A DNA stretch of 16,474 bases from Ignavibacteriales bacterium UBA6490 (GCA_002435365.1 DJMM01000034.1:15004-31477); one strand, 5' to 3'; counted from the stretch's first letter, positions 7,282 through 15,769 are shown. The notes: a model not told the origin generated them from the letters alone. Program-made: numbers and translations.

Positions 7282-9255
7282 TTACTTTATCACAATCATT
7301 TTAATAGTCTGCAAACTATTTTCAAATTGCACATTTGCAAAATATATCCCGGATGGAACTGCTATTGCTTTCCAGTTGACCTGGTGCAAACCTGAGGCCT
7401 GAACCTTGTTCACCAATTCCTGAATCATGTTACCAAGAATATCAAAAATAACCACCTTAACTTTTCCTTCAGATGGCAGATTATATTTTATACTTGTTTC
7501 AGGATTAAATGGATTTGGATAGTTCTGCATAACACGAAATTCACCCGGCTGAACTACTGTTTCATTACCTGCATCAGTTATGGTAAAAAGAGCAAGTCTT
7601 GGACCGGTAACAAATCCTCGGTCTGATCCAAATCTTACGTCAGAGCCATTATTTAAGGTGTCAACCAGACAAAAAGAGATAAGTTTATCGCCAGAATACT
7701 GACTGTTTACATAGTCTGTGACTTCCCACGTATATTCAATATCGGGCTGGGTGGTGGTCTTAATTGGAAAGTTTTGCGAATGCAGATAATTAATTCTTCC
7801 CGGAGCATTATTCCAGGTTAATGATGCCTGGCTCCAGTTATCATCAGTTACTGTGAAAACATCAGACCTGCTGCCAGAAGCGGGTACCTGGTATACGGTC
7901 ATTTTTAATTCTGCTCTGTCGATATTTAGTGTTGTGTTACTCAGATCAAACTTTAAATATGTTTTTCGCTGGTTATCAATATTTACGGAATCTCCTCTAA
8001 CACGAAGCAAAGTCTCGGCCACAAAATTCTCATCTGCATGAATACCGGCCTGAACATATACCTGGTCAGTTGCTGGTATGTTATCCTGCGACGCATCCAG
8101 AATATTAAAATTACCGGCACTCATTGCAATCAATGCAGGATTCGCAATATCAGTTATTTTTATCTTACATAAACTCGACGGAACCGCGGGCACATTCCAG
8201 GTGTATGCATCTGCTGAACCTGCAAGTGATTCCACAATTAAATTCCAGTTAGTGCCGTTATCAAGAGTATATTCAATTTTTATGTTAGAAACCAGGTTAA
8301 CATTCCAGCGAACAATCTGGGTTGAACCTATTAGCCAATTCTCGCCGCCGTTAGGTGAGGTCAAAGAAATTGATGAGGCCGGATTAGTTAGAGTAAAAAC
8401 TCCATCAGTAATATCATAAGTTGTCGGATCACTGGCATCACTGATGCGCACTTTGCATAAATGGGAGCTTGGTACACTCGGAATTACCCAGCTATAAGTG
8501 CCTGTGCCAGAGGATATGCTTTGTTCGATTACTGTCCAGTTACTACCATTGTTTGTTGAAAAATCCAGCTTAACATTTGTAATATTACTGCTAGTCCAGG
8601 TGATGTCATGGGTAGAACCAGAAGCCCAATTCTCTCCTCCAGCAGGAGAAGTCAGGCTTACTGTTCCGAGCGGACCACTTTTTAAAATTAACTCTGGACC
8701 AATTGCTATAAGACTTCGATTTGACCAAAATCTTGTATCAGTTCCTCTATAGGCAGTATCCTGCAAACAAAGTGAAACTATCTTATCGCCTAACATTTCG
8801 TTTTTAACATAAGAGGTGATGTCAAAAGTATAAACCGTATCCGGCATAGTAGATGATTTAAATAGAATTTCCCTCTCCTCCAAGAAGTTTACGCGGGGTG
8901 GTGCTGTATTCCAGGTGACTGTAGTTTCATCCCAACTGTCATCCGAAACTGTAAATATATCGATAAAGTCATCTGGATTACCAACTGCACGGTTAACAGT
9001 AAAGCTTAATTCAGCCTTAGTAAAGTCGTTAGGAATAGTGGTCAGATCGTATTTAAGAAAAGTTTTCCGTTCATTATCTCCAACCACACCCCTGACACGC
9101 AGCAGATAGCTTGGTTCAGAGTAGTAATTCGTATTTGCATTTGTTCCTCCCTGTACATAAACATTTCCTGCAGGTTGAACGATTGTTGTCTGAGCAGCTA
9201 CTAAAATGGTCATGAATATAAAGTTGATCAAAACCAATAATTGAAATCGTTTCAT
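7282..9255 (-). CDS. Two-DNRLRE (CBM96-like) surface protein with T9SS sorting domain
   Basis: This 657-aa protein has no visible catalytic motif and probably binds polysaccharide at the cell surface. A signal peptide ends near A20-A-Q22. A DNRLRE-type domain (about 24-192) shows LLRVRG, DNERKTFLKYDL and WDETTVTWNTAPP. Two Ig-like repeats follow (about 197-290 and 296-387), each opening LTSP.GGENW and carrying NNGSNW or DNGTNW and VP.VPSS.CK. A second DNRLRE domain (about 396-557) repeats LLRVRG, DNQRKTYLKFDL and WSQASLTWNNAPGR. The sorting domain (577-657) opens QNYPNPFNPET. The domain order is therefore A-B-B-A. DNRLRE domains overlap with CBM96, for which alginate binding has been described, but that does not fix the ligand here. 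GAGGA lies 7 nt before the ATG. The gene is 22 nt after the PorV-family gene. Four open frames on the opposite strand are shadows. Confidence 0.87.
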   Translation of the reverse strand: MKRFQLLVLINFIFMTILVAAQTTIVQPAGNVYVQGGTNANTNYYSEPSYLLRVRGVVGDNERKTFLKYDLTTIPNDFTKAELSFTVNRAVGNPDDFIDIFTVSDDSWDETTVTWNTAPPRVNFLEEREILFKSSTMPDTVYTFDITSYVKNEMLGDKIVSLCLQDTAYRGTDTRFWSNRSLIAIGPELILKSGPLGTVSLTSPAGGENWASGSTHDITWTSSNITNVKLDFSTNNGSNWTVIEQSISSGTGTYSWVIPSVPSSHLCKVRISDASDPTTYDITDGVFTLTNPASSISLTSPNGGENWLIGSTQIVRWNVNLVSNIKIEYTLDNGTNWNLIVESLAGSADAYTWNVPAVPSSLCKIKITDIANPALIAMSAGNFNILDASQDNIPATDQVYVQAGIHADENFVAETLLRVRGDSVNIDNQRKTYLKFDLSNTTLNIDRAELKMTVYQVPASGSRSDVFTVTDDNWSQASLTWNNAPGRINYLHSQNFPIKTTTQPDIEYTWEVTDYVNSQYSGDKLISFCLVDTLNNGSDVRFGSDRGFVTGPRLALFTITDAGNETVVQPGEFRVMQNYPNPFNPETSIKYNLPSEGKVKVVIFDILGNMIQELVNKVQASGLHQVNWKAIAVPSGIYFANVQFENSLQTIKMIVIK

Positions 9256-9277
9256 TTAATTATCCTCATGTTTTATA

Positions 9278-10324
9278 TTAAAATCCTATCCCTGCGGTCA
9301 GCAGACTAACACCGTTGAATCTGCCCAAATTCAGGTACGCATAATCAAACTTTAACAAAATGTCATCCGAAATGGAATATTCTGCTCCGATACCGAAGGT
9401 AAAAGAGTCTTCATCATAGTTAAATCGATATCCACCTCGAAAATAAAAGTTATGGAAAACAAAATATTCTATTCCAAGATTCACTTTTTCCGGTCCATCA
9501 TTCGGTTTAATATATTCAGAAGCCAGGGTCAAACGATGCGGAAAGTCGGGTCTTATTTCCAACAAGTCATAGGCAGCACCCAGAATGAACATCATTGGCA
9601 TTCTGATTTTTACAGGAGCCCATTGAATTCTACCGCTATAAGTAGTGAATTCTGCATCAGGTCCAAAATTCTTTCCGAGCATTGAGATCCGAAAACTCCC
9701 TAATCCTGTCCAGTATAAAGTCCCGATGTCCACCGACCAGGTGGTGGTTTTTGCATCATCAATTTTTTCCTGTACTAGTCTTATGTTTCCCCCTAACTGA
9801 AGTTGGTCAGTAATTTTTTGAGAATAAGCTAGTCCCAAAGCCATATCGTAGGCAGTGAAAGTTCCCAATCCTTCGGTTACCGGAATCACATTACCATAAT
9901 CATCGGGTAAGTTTTCTGTTCTTATCATCTTTCCGTAATCAAGGTAAGATAAGTTTAATCCGATAGACCCATATGCGCCAAGGCCCTGAACAATTGACAA
10001 ATTGTTATATTGAATATCTGCTACCCATTTCATACTGCCGAAGAATACATCTGTTCCGTTAACATCAGAAATAGAGGCCGGATTTGTAAGTGCGGCTTTG
10101 GCATCTCCATAGCCAATTGCTGAAAGCACACCTCCCATTGCAGAATTCCTGGCATTAGTTGGCAATTTCAGAAACTGGAATCCTGAGGTTCCGATCCGGC
10201 TGTAATCCATCGGTTGAACTCCCCAATCAGCATTATTATATCCTATTTGTGCAAGTCCCGCGGCATTAATTAAGAATAACAAGACAAATGTTATTCTTAA
10301 CGATACGATTTTCCTTAATGCCAT
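9278..10324 (-). CDS. PorV/PorQ-family outer-membrane beta-barrel protein
   Basis: This 348-aa protein belongs by appearance to the PorV/PorQ (UPF0164-like) group of outer-membrane barrels. In Porphyromonas, PorV carries T9SS cargo from the translocon to the attachment machinery. A signal peptide ends near LAQ (24-26). The family hallmark follows: KLPTNARNSAMGG (53-65), then AALTNPASI (77-85). The remainder is a run of amphipathic strands (GSIGLNLSYL, LQLGGNIRLV, FYFRGGYRF, FTFGIGAEY) and the chain ends on F, as barrel proteins usually do. I start at ATG 10324, 6 nt after GGAG. A TTG in frame at 10336 overlaps that site and is unlikely to be used. It lies between the unknown 694-aa gene and three genes for sorting-domain proteins, which suggests a role in exporting or holding those products. 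A plain porin role is the alternative. Confidence 0.82.
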   Translation of the reverse strand: MALRKIVSLRITFVLLFLINAAGLAQIGYNNADWGVQPMDYSRIGTSGFQFLKLPTNARNSAMGGVLSAIGYGDAKAALTNPASISDVNGTDVFFGSMKWVADIQYNNLSIVQGLGAYGSIGLNLSYLDYGKMIRTENLPDDYGNVIPVTEGLGTFTAYDMALGLAYSQKITDQLQLGGNIRLVQEKIDDAKTTTWSVDIGTLYWTGLGSFRISMLGKNFGPDAEFTTYSGRIQWAPVKIRMPMMFILGAAYDLLEIRPDFPHRLTLASEYIKPNDGPEKVNLGIEYFVFHNFYFRGGYRFNYDEDSFTFGIGAEYSISDDILLKFDYAYLNLGRFNGVSLLTAGIGF

Positions 10325-10330
10325 ATAGAT

Positions 10331-10334
10331 CTCC
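10331..10334 (-). promoter_or_regulatory. Shine-Dalgarno site deciding the start of the PorV-family gene
   Basis: GGAG stands 6 nt before ATG 10324. The longer reading starts at TTG 10336-10334, which overlaps this GGAG and has no such site of its own, so the shorter 348-aa protein is preferred. Confidence 0.6.
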
Positions 10335-10355
10335 AAATAGTTTTCATAACAAATC

Positions 10356-12440
10356 TTATTTTATTATAGCAAATTTTCCTACTGATGTTTCCCCTTCATG
10401 TCCGGGAACATGGGACTCAACATGGTAGATATATATGCCGGGCATAACATTCTGTCCAAAATCTGTCAGCATATAGTCTTTTGACTGGCTGGATCCCCAG
10501 GTTTCAGTTCCGCTATCGCGGTCATGCTCAATTGTTCTCACCAGGTCGAGAGCAAGTGTATAGATCCGGATTGTGCACTTACTGGGTATATTTACAAATG
10601 AAAGCCTTTTATTTTCACTCTGATCATTATAACCGCTTACTTGCCTGAATGGATTAGGCACTACCAGAATTTCACTTAAATTGTTAGAAGGATTGGGTTC
10701 GGCGGAAATAGGATAAAAAGAATAGCCAGTCATTCCTGATTCGTTTCCGTCAGTATCTTCACTGGTCACACAATATCTTAAAGGGATATTAACATCTGCA
10801 CTTACAAAATACTCTATCATTCCATTTATAATCAAACTATCCGCTTCAGCAACCGGAATTTCTTTAATTAATTCCCAGGGTCCTTCAATTGAATTATCAG
10901 ATTTGTAAATTTTATAAGACTTAAAATCGTATCTGGAGTTAAGGGGATCTTTATAATTATTGCCGTTTGCATCTTTATGCACCGCTTTAAAAGTCAGATT
11001 TACTCCCGGGATGCGTAAACCCTCTTTCATTATTGAGGCGGCCTGAACAATCAGCTCACTTGTATTACCAACCCGAGGTGCATCCGCAGGTGTTGGCGGG
11101 GGACAGTCATTAATCCCAATTCGATAACCATTTCTTATCACTGTTTGCACTGCATTCCAATTTTCATAAATATTTTTCAATCCTTCCTGAACAAACTTTG
11201 CAGTTATCAATGAATCTCCCAGAATACCCCGGATGGTCTTATTCCGGTCCATACCCCCGCATAGAAAAACCTCAAACCATTCAATATATTGTCCTGGGCG
11301 GATATCATAAGGACCAATTGCATAAACATAACGAGGATTTCTTTCCCACTTACTACCTGCAAAGGGTGTGCTGCCTGGTGAGATATTATTGATGCTATCG
11401 GCTTCACGCCAGCTGATTTCCGGCTGTTCATTTACGGTTAAAAAATTAACCAGAGTTGAATAGTTTGTCATTTCTGTGTTCCAGCCCGGCATAAGTTCTT
11501 CCGCTGGAGCTGTACTGGCTGAGGAAACTATCTTTCGCCATATTTTTTTATCCCCGTTTTTATTATTAGACACCGGAATGAAAGTAAAGGCATAAAGACT
11601 TGGAGAATAAAGTTTAAAATTTCTTGAGCCTTGCGTTCCTATATTCCCGGGATCTCCGGCATTTCCCGTTAAATTACCGGGATAAATAACATACTTTGGT
11701 GCTTCAGTAGTAGGTGGTTTAGAATCATCATCATAAAAGATGAATCCAAGGCTGTCACCACCCCATAAATACTCTTTATCCCAGCCTGGTGAGACCGAAG
11801 AAGGCGCATAAGGACCGGTAGGTGAAACCCAACGTGAATAATAGAAGTTTTTTATTGTATCATCATCAATGTTAGTCAGCCTGCATTTGATGAGAATGAA
11901 GTCATCGTATTTCGGAACACTCCATGCTGAAACCAGTCCATCCAATTTGAATGCCATATGATGCTTGCCCAATGCATCATATTTAGGGGAGTAAATGGTT
12001 CCCTGCACGTATTCTTCCGGATAACCAGGATTAATTAAGTTATAATTCTTGTAGGGCTGGGCAGGGACACTTTCAAAAACTATTGAATATATATCGGCAT
12101 CCGAATAATTACCGTTACGTATAAGCCAGGCCACATCCTCACCGCCAATTTGCCCTCCGACATAAATTGCGTTCCTGTCCCACCCGCCGCTGGCTTCATT
12201 ATTATGATCATAATAGCCCGGGTAAGCAAGTTCAAAATTATTACTACCCAGGTTTGTCTCCCGATCTAGCGCTCCATTCGGTCTGACCCTCGCCCACAGC
12301 TTTGACCTGGTTATAGTATAGGAGGAAACAGATTCCTGTGTTTGTGGCAGTGATTCAACTCCAGAGGACAACATAAAAAGAGTATAAAACAGAATATAAG
12401 CTGGTCTTTTCAAAATATTAATAATTATTTTTTGCAACAC
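10356..12440 (-). CDS. Exported protein of unknown function, receptor-linked
   Basis: I do not recognise a named family for most of this 694-aa protein. A hydrophobic N-terminus (about 12-27) looks like a signal peptide with no lipobox. The large central part (about 40-440) is rich in Tyr, Trp, Gly and Pro and probably beta-structured. Residues 480-580 look like a fibronectin-III-type domain, with DANGNNYKD near 490 and SEDTDGNES near 560, both possibly calcium-binding. The last ~104 residues begin ILVVPNPFRQ and end GKFAIIK, resembling a FlgD-like or variant T9SS sorting domain without the YPNPFNP core. The GTG start follows an AAGGAA site by 8 nt, and that site abuts the stop of the TonB-dependent receptor 15 nt upstream. 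Its place between receptor and PorV-type barrel suggests an extracellular partner of the receptor, perhaps instead of SusD. That role is inference. Confidence 0.8.
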   Translation of the reverse strand: MLQKIIINILKRPAYILFYTLFMLSSGVESLPQTQESVSSYTITRSKLWARVRPNGALDRETNLGSNNFELAYPGYYDHNNEASGGWDRNAIYVGGQIGGEDVAWLIRNGNYSDADIYSIVFESVPAQPYKNYNLINPGYPEEYVQGTIYSPKYDALGKHHMAFKLDGLVSAWSVPKYDDFILIKCRLTNIDDDTIKNFYYSRWVSPTGPYAPSSVSPGWDKEYLWGGDSLGFIFYDDDSKPPTTEAPKYVIYPGNLTGNAGDPGNIGTQGSRNFKLYSPSLYAFTFIPVSNNKNGDKKIWRKIVSSASTAPAEELMPGWNTEMTNYSTLVNFLTVNEQPEISWREADSINNISPGSTPFAGSKWERNPRYVYAIGPYDIRPGQYIEWFEVFLCGGMDRNKTIRGILGDSLITAKFVQEGLKNIYENWNAVQTVIRNGYRIGINDCPPPTPADAPRVGNTSELIVQAASIMKEGLRIPGVNLTFKAVHKDANGNNYKDPLNSRYDFKSYKIYKSDNSIEGPWELIKEIPVAEADSLIINGMIEYFVSADVNIPLRYCVTSEDTDGNESGMTGYSFYPISAEPNPSNNLSEILVVPNPFRQVSGYNDQSENKRLSFVNIPSKCTIRIYTLALDLVRTIEHDRDSGTETWGSSQSKDYMLTDFGQNVMPGIYIYHVESHVPGHEGETSVGKFAIIK

Positions 12441-12448
12441 TTTCAGAT

Positions 12449-12457
12449 TTCCTTCCT
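12449..12457 (-). promoter_or_regulatory. Shine-Dalgarno site overlapping the receptor stop codon
   Basis: The sequence AGGAAGGAA overlaps the receptor's TAG stop (12458-12456) and ends 8 nt before the GTG start of the 694-aa gene. A ribosome finishing the receptor would sit on this site, so translational coupling of the two genes is likely. Confidence 0.55.
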
Positions 12458-15400
12458 AATATTCAATGGTTGTCCCTATATATATCTGCCTGGGCAGGTT
12501 GGAATACCATGACCACTCTAGTGGTTCTCCGGTTGTACTTTGAAAAGGCAATATTCCTTCTTGCATGTAAAGATTACGTGAGGTAGCACTGGTGATATAC
12601 CTCAAGTTTTTATTGTTAAACAGATTAGTTACCTGCACAAATAATTTAAACTTAATATCATTCATCAAATTGAAAGATTTGGAAATATTCAAATTGGTAT
12701 TCCAGCTGTCCTGCCATATCTGATTGAGAGGAATCCTTTCACCAACATAATCATCCGGATAATAGGTAAATTCCTCTCCCTGGGACCAGCGGGTGGCTGT
12801 GGTTAGTACCCAACCACCCAGCGGATAAATCCCTGAAAAAGATGGACCGAAATTATCTGGTGTCTGAATAAATAATTTCAGTACTGCCGAGTTATTTGGA
12901 TTCCATCTCTGATCATTATTACCAAGACCACCCTGATCAGTATTGGATGCCCCCTGATAAATATTTTCACCTAATTGCGTACCATCAGAAAACTGTCTGA
13001 ACATCTTGTTATAGTGGTAACTTCCATTGGTCAGATAGGAAAGATTATAATTAAAGTCAAAGTTGATAAGGTCAAACCTGGAGCGGAGTTTTAATTCTAA
13101 TCCCCGTACATCTGCCCAGGCACCGTTCACAGTAGTCATAAAATTTCTTATATATTTACCCACCACCTGACCATCGGGCACATAAGGATCACCATATAAC
13201 CGAACATCGACGCTGCCACCGGATTCCTGAATACTGCTGGTAGCCGGGCCCTGACTGATACCCAGGGAGGTCAGATTGTAAGCATCCTTATAGTACATTG
13301 TAATATCAAGCGAGAACAAGTCTGCAATATTCTGTTCAATTCCTACCTCATACTGTGTCATTTTTTCCCATGTTAACGCCGGATTTCCAACTTTTTGCCC
13401 GTAATATCTGTAAGTAACCAGTGTTGTTTCGGGGAGATCTAAATTTGAGTTAACATTTGCAGGCAGTTTGTTTGTCCAGATTACTGGATTAGCAACAATT
13501 TTATTCCAGGCCGGTCTCTGATTAAAAATTCCAAACATAAAATGAAGTACTGTGGTTTCAGTTATCGGATGAGATATCCCTAGCCGTGGAGATAGCGCAT
13601 AGCGGGTGGGGGTTTGGATATAACCTGGTCCGGAACCGTCTTGCCGGTAACTAATGCTTCCAATCGGACCAGTATGACCCTCAGTACTGTCGGAAATCAT
13701 TAAAGGATCATAAATTGTACTGGAAACGTTTTTATTGGCATTAAAGAAATCAAATCTCAAACCCGCATTAATAACCATGCCTCCAATTTCAATTTTGTCC
13801 TGCAGGTAGAATGCCCCTTCGTAAGGTTTGTTGTCTATTGGTACAATGTCGTTAACCTGTGCAAATGCACTGCTGCTCGGTGGCAATCCGGAGCTGCCTT
13901 CATGAACAACTTTATCCAGTACAAAATACGAAAAAACGAACCCGGTTTTTATAAGGTGATTCTTTGTCACCTGGCTTGTGAAATCTGCTTTGATATTGTA
14001 ACTAGCTGTTTTTGCAGAGCTCCGCCAGACATCTCCGAAAACTCCCCAGTATGTAGGATTCCAGAAACTCCTGGGTGGGGTAATTCCGTATGCGGGGAAA
14101 CCATCTATCGAATCGTTAGGAGTTGGCAATCCAAAGCCGGGAAACGCCGCTGACCTTGCAATGTCTTCATAATTAAGATAATAATTCATAAGACTGTGCT
14201 GCAAGGCTGCTTCAAGGAACGAACTTTTACTGAATACATGGGTTAGTTTACCCTGTATGTTATAAAACTGAGCCTTCTCAGGCGGACGCATTGTAAATTC
14301 ATCGCTGCCCCCCTTAGTGCCAAACATCCAGAATTTATAAACACTGTAAGGATCGGTAATCATTGATAACTGCTGTCCAGTCAGATCTCCGGATGTTGTT
14401 TCTGAAGACTGATAATAAGTTTTCGGAGAACCGGAATTTATAAACTTGGTATATATACCGGTTAATCCGATTTTTGAACTGGGGTTGATTGACCAGTCCA
14501 ACGAACCCTGAAAAGTCATATCTGGGTTATATTTAAGAGGACTGGGGTAAATCACCACTCCTTCTTTGTATCTTCCCGACAACATAAAACTGAGATTAGG
14601 AAGAATAGGACCAAAGACTGTAATTTCCTGCTCCCACTCACGTCGATTGGCATAATCAATTTGCGTAAACTGAGTTCTGTCGTTAACAAAATTTTTCCAC
14701 CATTCTGCCCGTTCTTCAGGTGTCATTTTTGAAAAGTAGGATGAACCTCCACTATAGCCCTGCCTGGGAAATTTCATCCACACTGTCTGCCAGGTGGTAT
14801 CCGGGTTCCAGAACTCCGCAGTAGTCATTACGGTTGTAAATGGATCATTTTCCCCCCCGAAAAAATTTCTTCCCCAATGGTATAGGCCCGCCGGACGGGT
14901 ACGGTAAGTAGCAACTACATGAATTCTATCAGTTGCTTTCCTCGGTACCAGATTAATGATAGCACCGTTAGCCTGACCGAACTCTGCATTCCATCCCCCG
15001 GTCATAACCTGTATTTCCTGAAGGGTTGATAAATTAATAGACCCAAAATTTGTGTTTGATCCAACATCTCTGAGATCAATACCATCGAATTTGTATGAAA
15101 TATCATTTCCAAAACTTCCTCGAATTCCGCCGTGGAGATTGGTTCCTGATAATTCAGATATCACATCCTTTATCTCATTTGCCCAACTGTTTGTGAAATC
15201 TTCTCGGGATAAAGTTTCTTTACTTGAAGTATTATCAAGTTCGACTTTAGGTTTTTGAGAAACTACAGTAACTTCTTCAATCTGCAGAGCAGTGGAGGAT
15301 AAAACAAAATCTAGTTTTGTGGTTTGGTTGGTATTGATTATAACCTCAGTCTGGGTAACCTTTGTATAACCAACAAAAGAAGCGGAAACATTATATGTAC

Positions 15401-15608
15401 CAGGAGGAATGTTCAGAATAAAATAGTCACCCTTAATATCAGTTGCAGCTCCCAGGCTGGTGCCGGAAATCAGTATGGTAGCACCGTACAATGGCTGATT
15501 ATCTGCTTTATCAATCACTAATCCTGATAATTTTCCGGTATTTTGGGTATAAACCGACCCTGAACAGAAAATAATTGCAATAATAATTTTATTCAGGAAT
15601 TTTTTCAT
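12456..15608 (-). CDS. TonB-dependent outer-membrane receptor with carboxypeptidase-like N-terminal domain
   Basis: This 1050-aa receptor is predicted to import a ligand, here probably oligosaccharide, across the outer membrane using TonB energy. A signal peptide ends near residue 21. A carboxypeptidase-regulatory-like domain (about 25-105) shows GKLSGLVIDKADNQPLYGAT and PPGTYNVSASFVGY. A TonB-box-like segment IEEVTVV lies at 110-116. The plug domain (about 130-225) contains GIRGSFGNDISYKFDGIDL and EIQVMTGGWNAEFGQANGAI. The rest is the barrel, with aromatic-rich strands and loops, ending PRQIYIGTTIEY. The domain order matches SusC-type receptors, but no SusD gene follows. It is the first gene of the operon: an intrinsic terminator of the previous gene lies about 100 nt upstream, and AGGAGG stands 5 nt before the ATG. 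Length and integrity look normal. The substrate cannot be deduced. Confidence 0.93.
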   Translation of the reverse strand: MKKFLNKIIIAIIFCSGSVYTQNTGKLSGLVIDKADNQPLYGATILISGTSLGAATDIKGDYFILNIPPGTYNVSASFVGYTKVTQTEVIINTNQTTKLDFVLSSTALQIEEVTVVSQKPKVELDNTSSKETLSREDFTNSWANEIKDVISELSGTNLHGGIRGSFGNDISYKFDGIDLRDVGSNTNFGSINLSTLQEIQVMTGGWNAEFGQANGAIINLVPRKATDRIHVVATYRTRPAGLYHWGRNFFGGENDPFTTVMTTAEFWNPDTTWQTVWMKFPRQGYSGGSSYFSKMTPEERAEWWKNFVNDRTQFTQIDYANRREWEQEITVFGPILPNLSFMLSGRYKEGVVIYPSPLKYNPDMTFQGSLDWSINPSSKIGLTGIYTKFINSGSPKTYYQSSETTSGDLTGQQLSMITDPYSVYKFWMFGTKGGSDEFTMRPPEKAQFYNIQGKLTHVFSKSSFLEAALQHSLMNYYLNYEDIARSAAFPGFGLPTPNDSIDGFPAYGITPPRSFWNPTYWGVFGDVWRSSAKTASYNIKADFTSQVTKNHLIKTGFVFSYFVLDKVVHEGSSGLPPSSSAFAQVNDIVPIDNKPYEGAFYLQDKIEIGGMVINAGLRFDFFNANKNVSSTIYDPLMISDSTEGHTGPIGSISYRQDGSGPGYIQTPTRYALSPRLGISHPITETTVLHFMFGIFNQRPAWNKIVANPVIWTNKLPANVNSNLDLPETTLVTYRYYGQKVGNPALTWEKMTQYEVGIEQNIADLFSLDITMYYKDAYNLTSLGISQGPATSSIQESGGSVDVRLYGDPYVPDGQVVGKYIRNFMTTVNGAWADVRGLELKLRSRFDLINFDFNYNLSYLTNGSYHYNKMFRQFSDGTQLGENIYQGASNTDQGGLGNNDQRWNPNNSAVLKLFIQTPDNFGPSFSGIYPLGGWVLTTATRWSQGEEFTYYPDDYVGERIPLNQIWQDSWNTNLNISKSFNLMNDIKFKLFVQVTNLFNNKNLRYITSATSRNLYMQEGILPFQSTTGEPLEWSWYSNLPRQIYIGTTIEY

Positions 15609-15613
15609 TAACT

Positions 15614-15619
15614 CCTCCT
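15614..15619 (-). promoter_or_regulatory. Strong Shine-Dalgarno site for the receptor gene
   Basis: A consensus AGGAGG stands 5 nt before the ATG at 15608. It is the best ribosome-binding site in the window, fitting a first gene that starts translation of a long operon. Confidence 0.75.
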
Positions 15620-15650
15620 GGCAACTTTATCAGAAGTTAGTGTACTGTTT

Positions 15651-15679
15651 AAAGTAGAATTTTCTTTCATCTCAGTAAA
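15651..15679 (-). promoter_or_regulatory. Weak promoter candidate for the eight-gene operon
   Basis: TTTACT (15679-15674) and TACTTT (15656-15651) are separated by 17 nt, the ideal sigma-70 spacing, but match the consensus hexamers only 4/6 and 3/6. TACTTTAA also loosely resembles the Bacteroidota -7 element TAnnTTTG. Transcription would start near 15644, leaving a leader of about 36 nt. The case rests mainly on position: a promoter is expected between the terminator and the first gene. Confidence 0.22.
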
Positions 15680-15708
15680 ATCTAAGTTAAATGTTATCAG
15701 GTCGCACG

Positions 15709-15742
15709 AAAAAAGAATGGTGTTCCGGATAACCGGAACACC
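15709..15742 (-). terminator. Intrinsic (rho-independent) terminator
   Basis: Read on the minus strand, GGTGTTCCGG and CCGGAACACC form a perfect 10-bp stem with the loop TTAT (plus-strand arms 15719-15728 and 15733-15742), followed by ATTC and six T (15714-15709). It lies 28 nt after the stop of the partial sorting-domain gene and ends transcription before the receptor operon begins. Confidence 0.88.
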
Positions 15743-15769
15743 CATTTCAAGTAAATGAGTACTAAATTC

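Noticed and set aside
7853..9109. Four plus-strand open frames opposite the DNRLRE protein gene, the longest 113 codons
   Set aside because: They are antisense shadows of a clear coding frame, share its repeat pattern, and have no recognisable domain or ribosome-binding site.
7585..9186. The repeated modules as a possible CRISPR or satellite array
   Set aside because: The repetition is at protein-domain level within one frame, with divergent DNA and no regular spacers.
11207..11431. Minus-strand 74-codon frame and plus-strand 64-codon frame inside the 694-aa gene
   Set aside because: Both overlap a long continuous coding frame and show no domain. They are chance frames.
13902..15521. Three plus-strand open frames of 65-83 codons opposite the receptor gene
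   Set aside because: The receptor reading is unambiguous and these are its antisense shadows.
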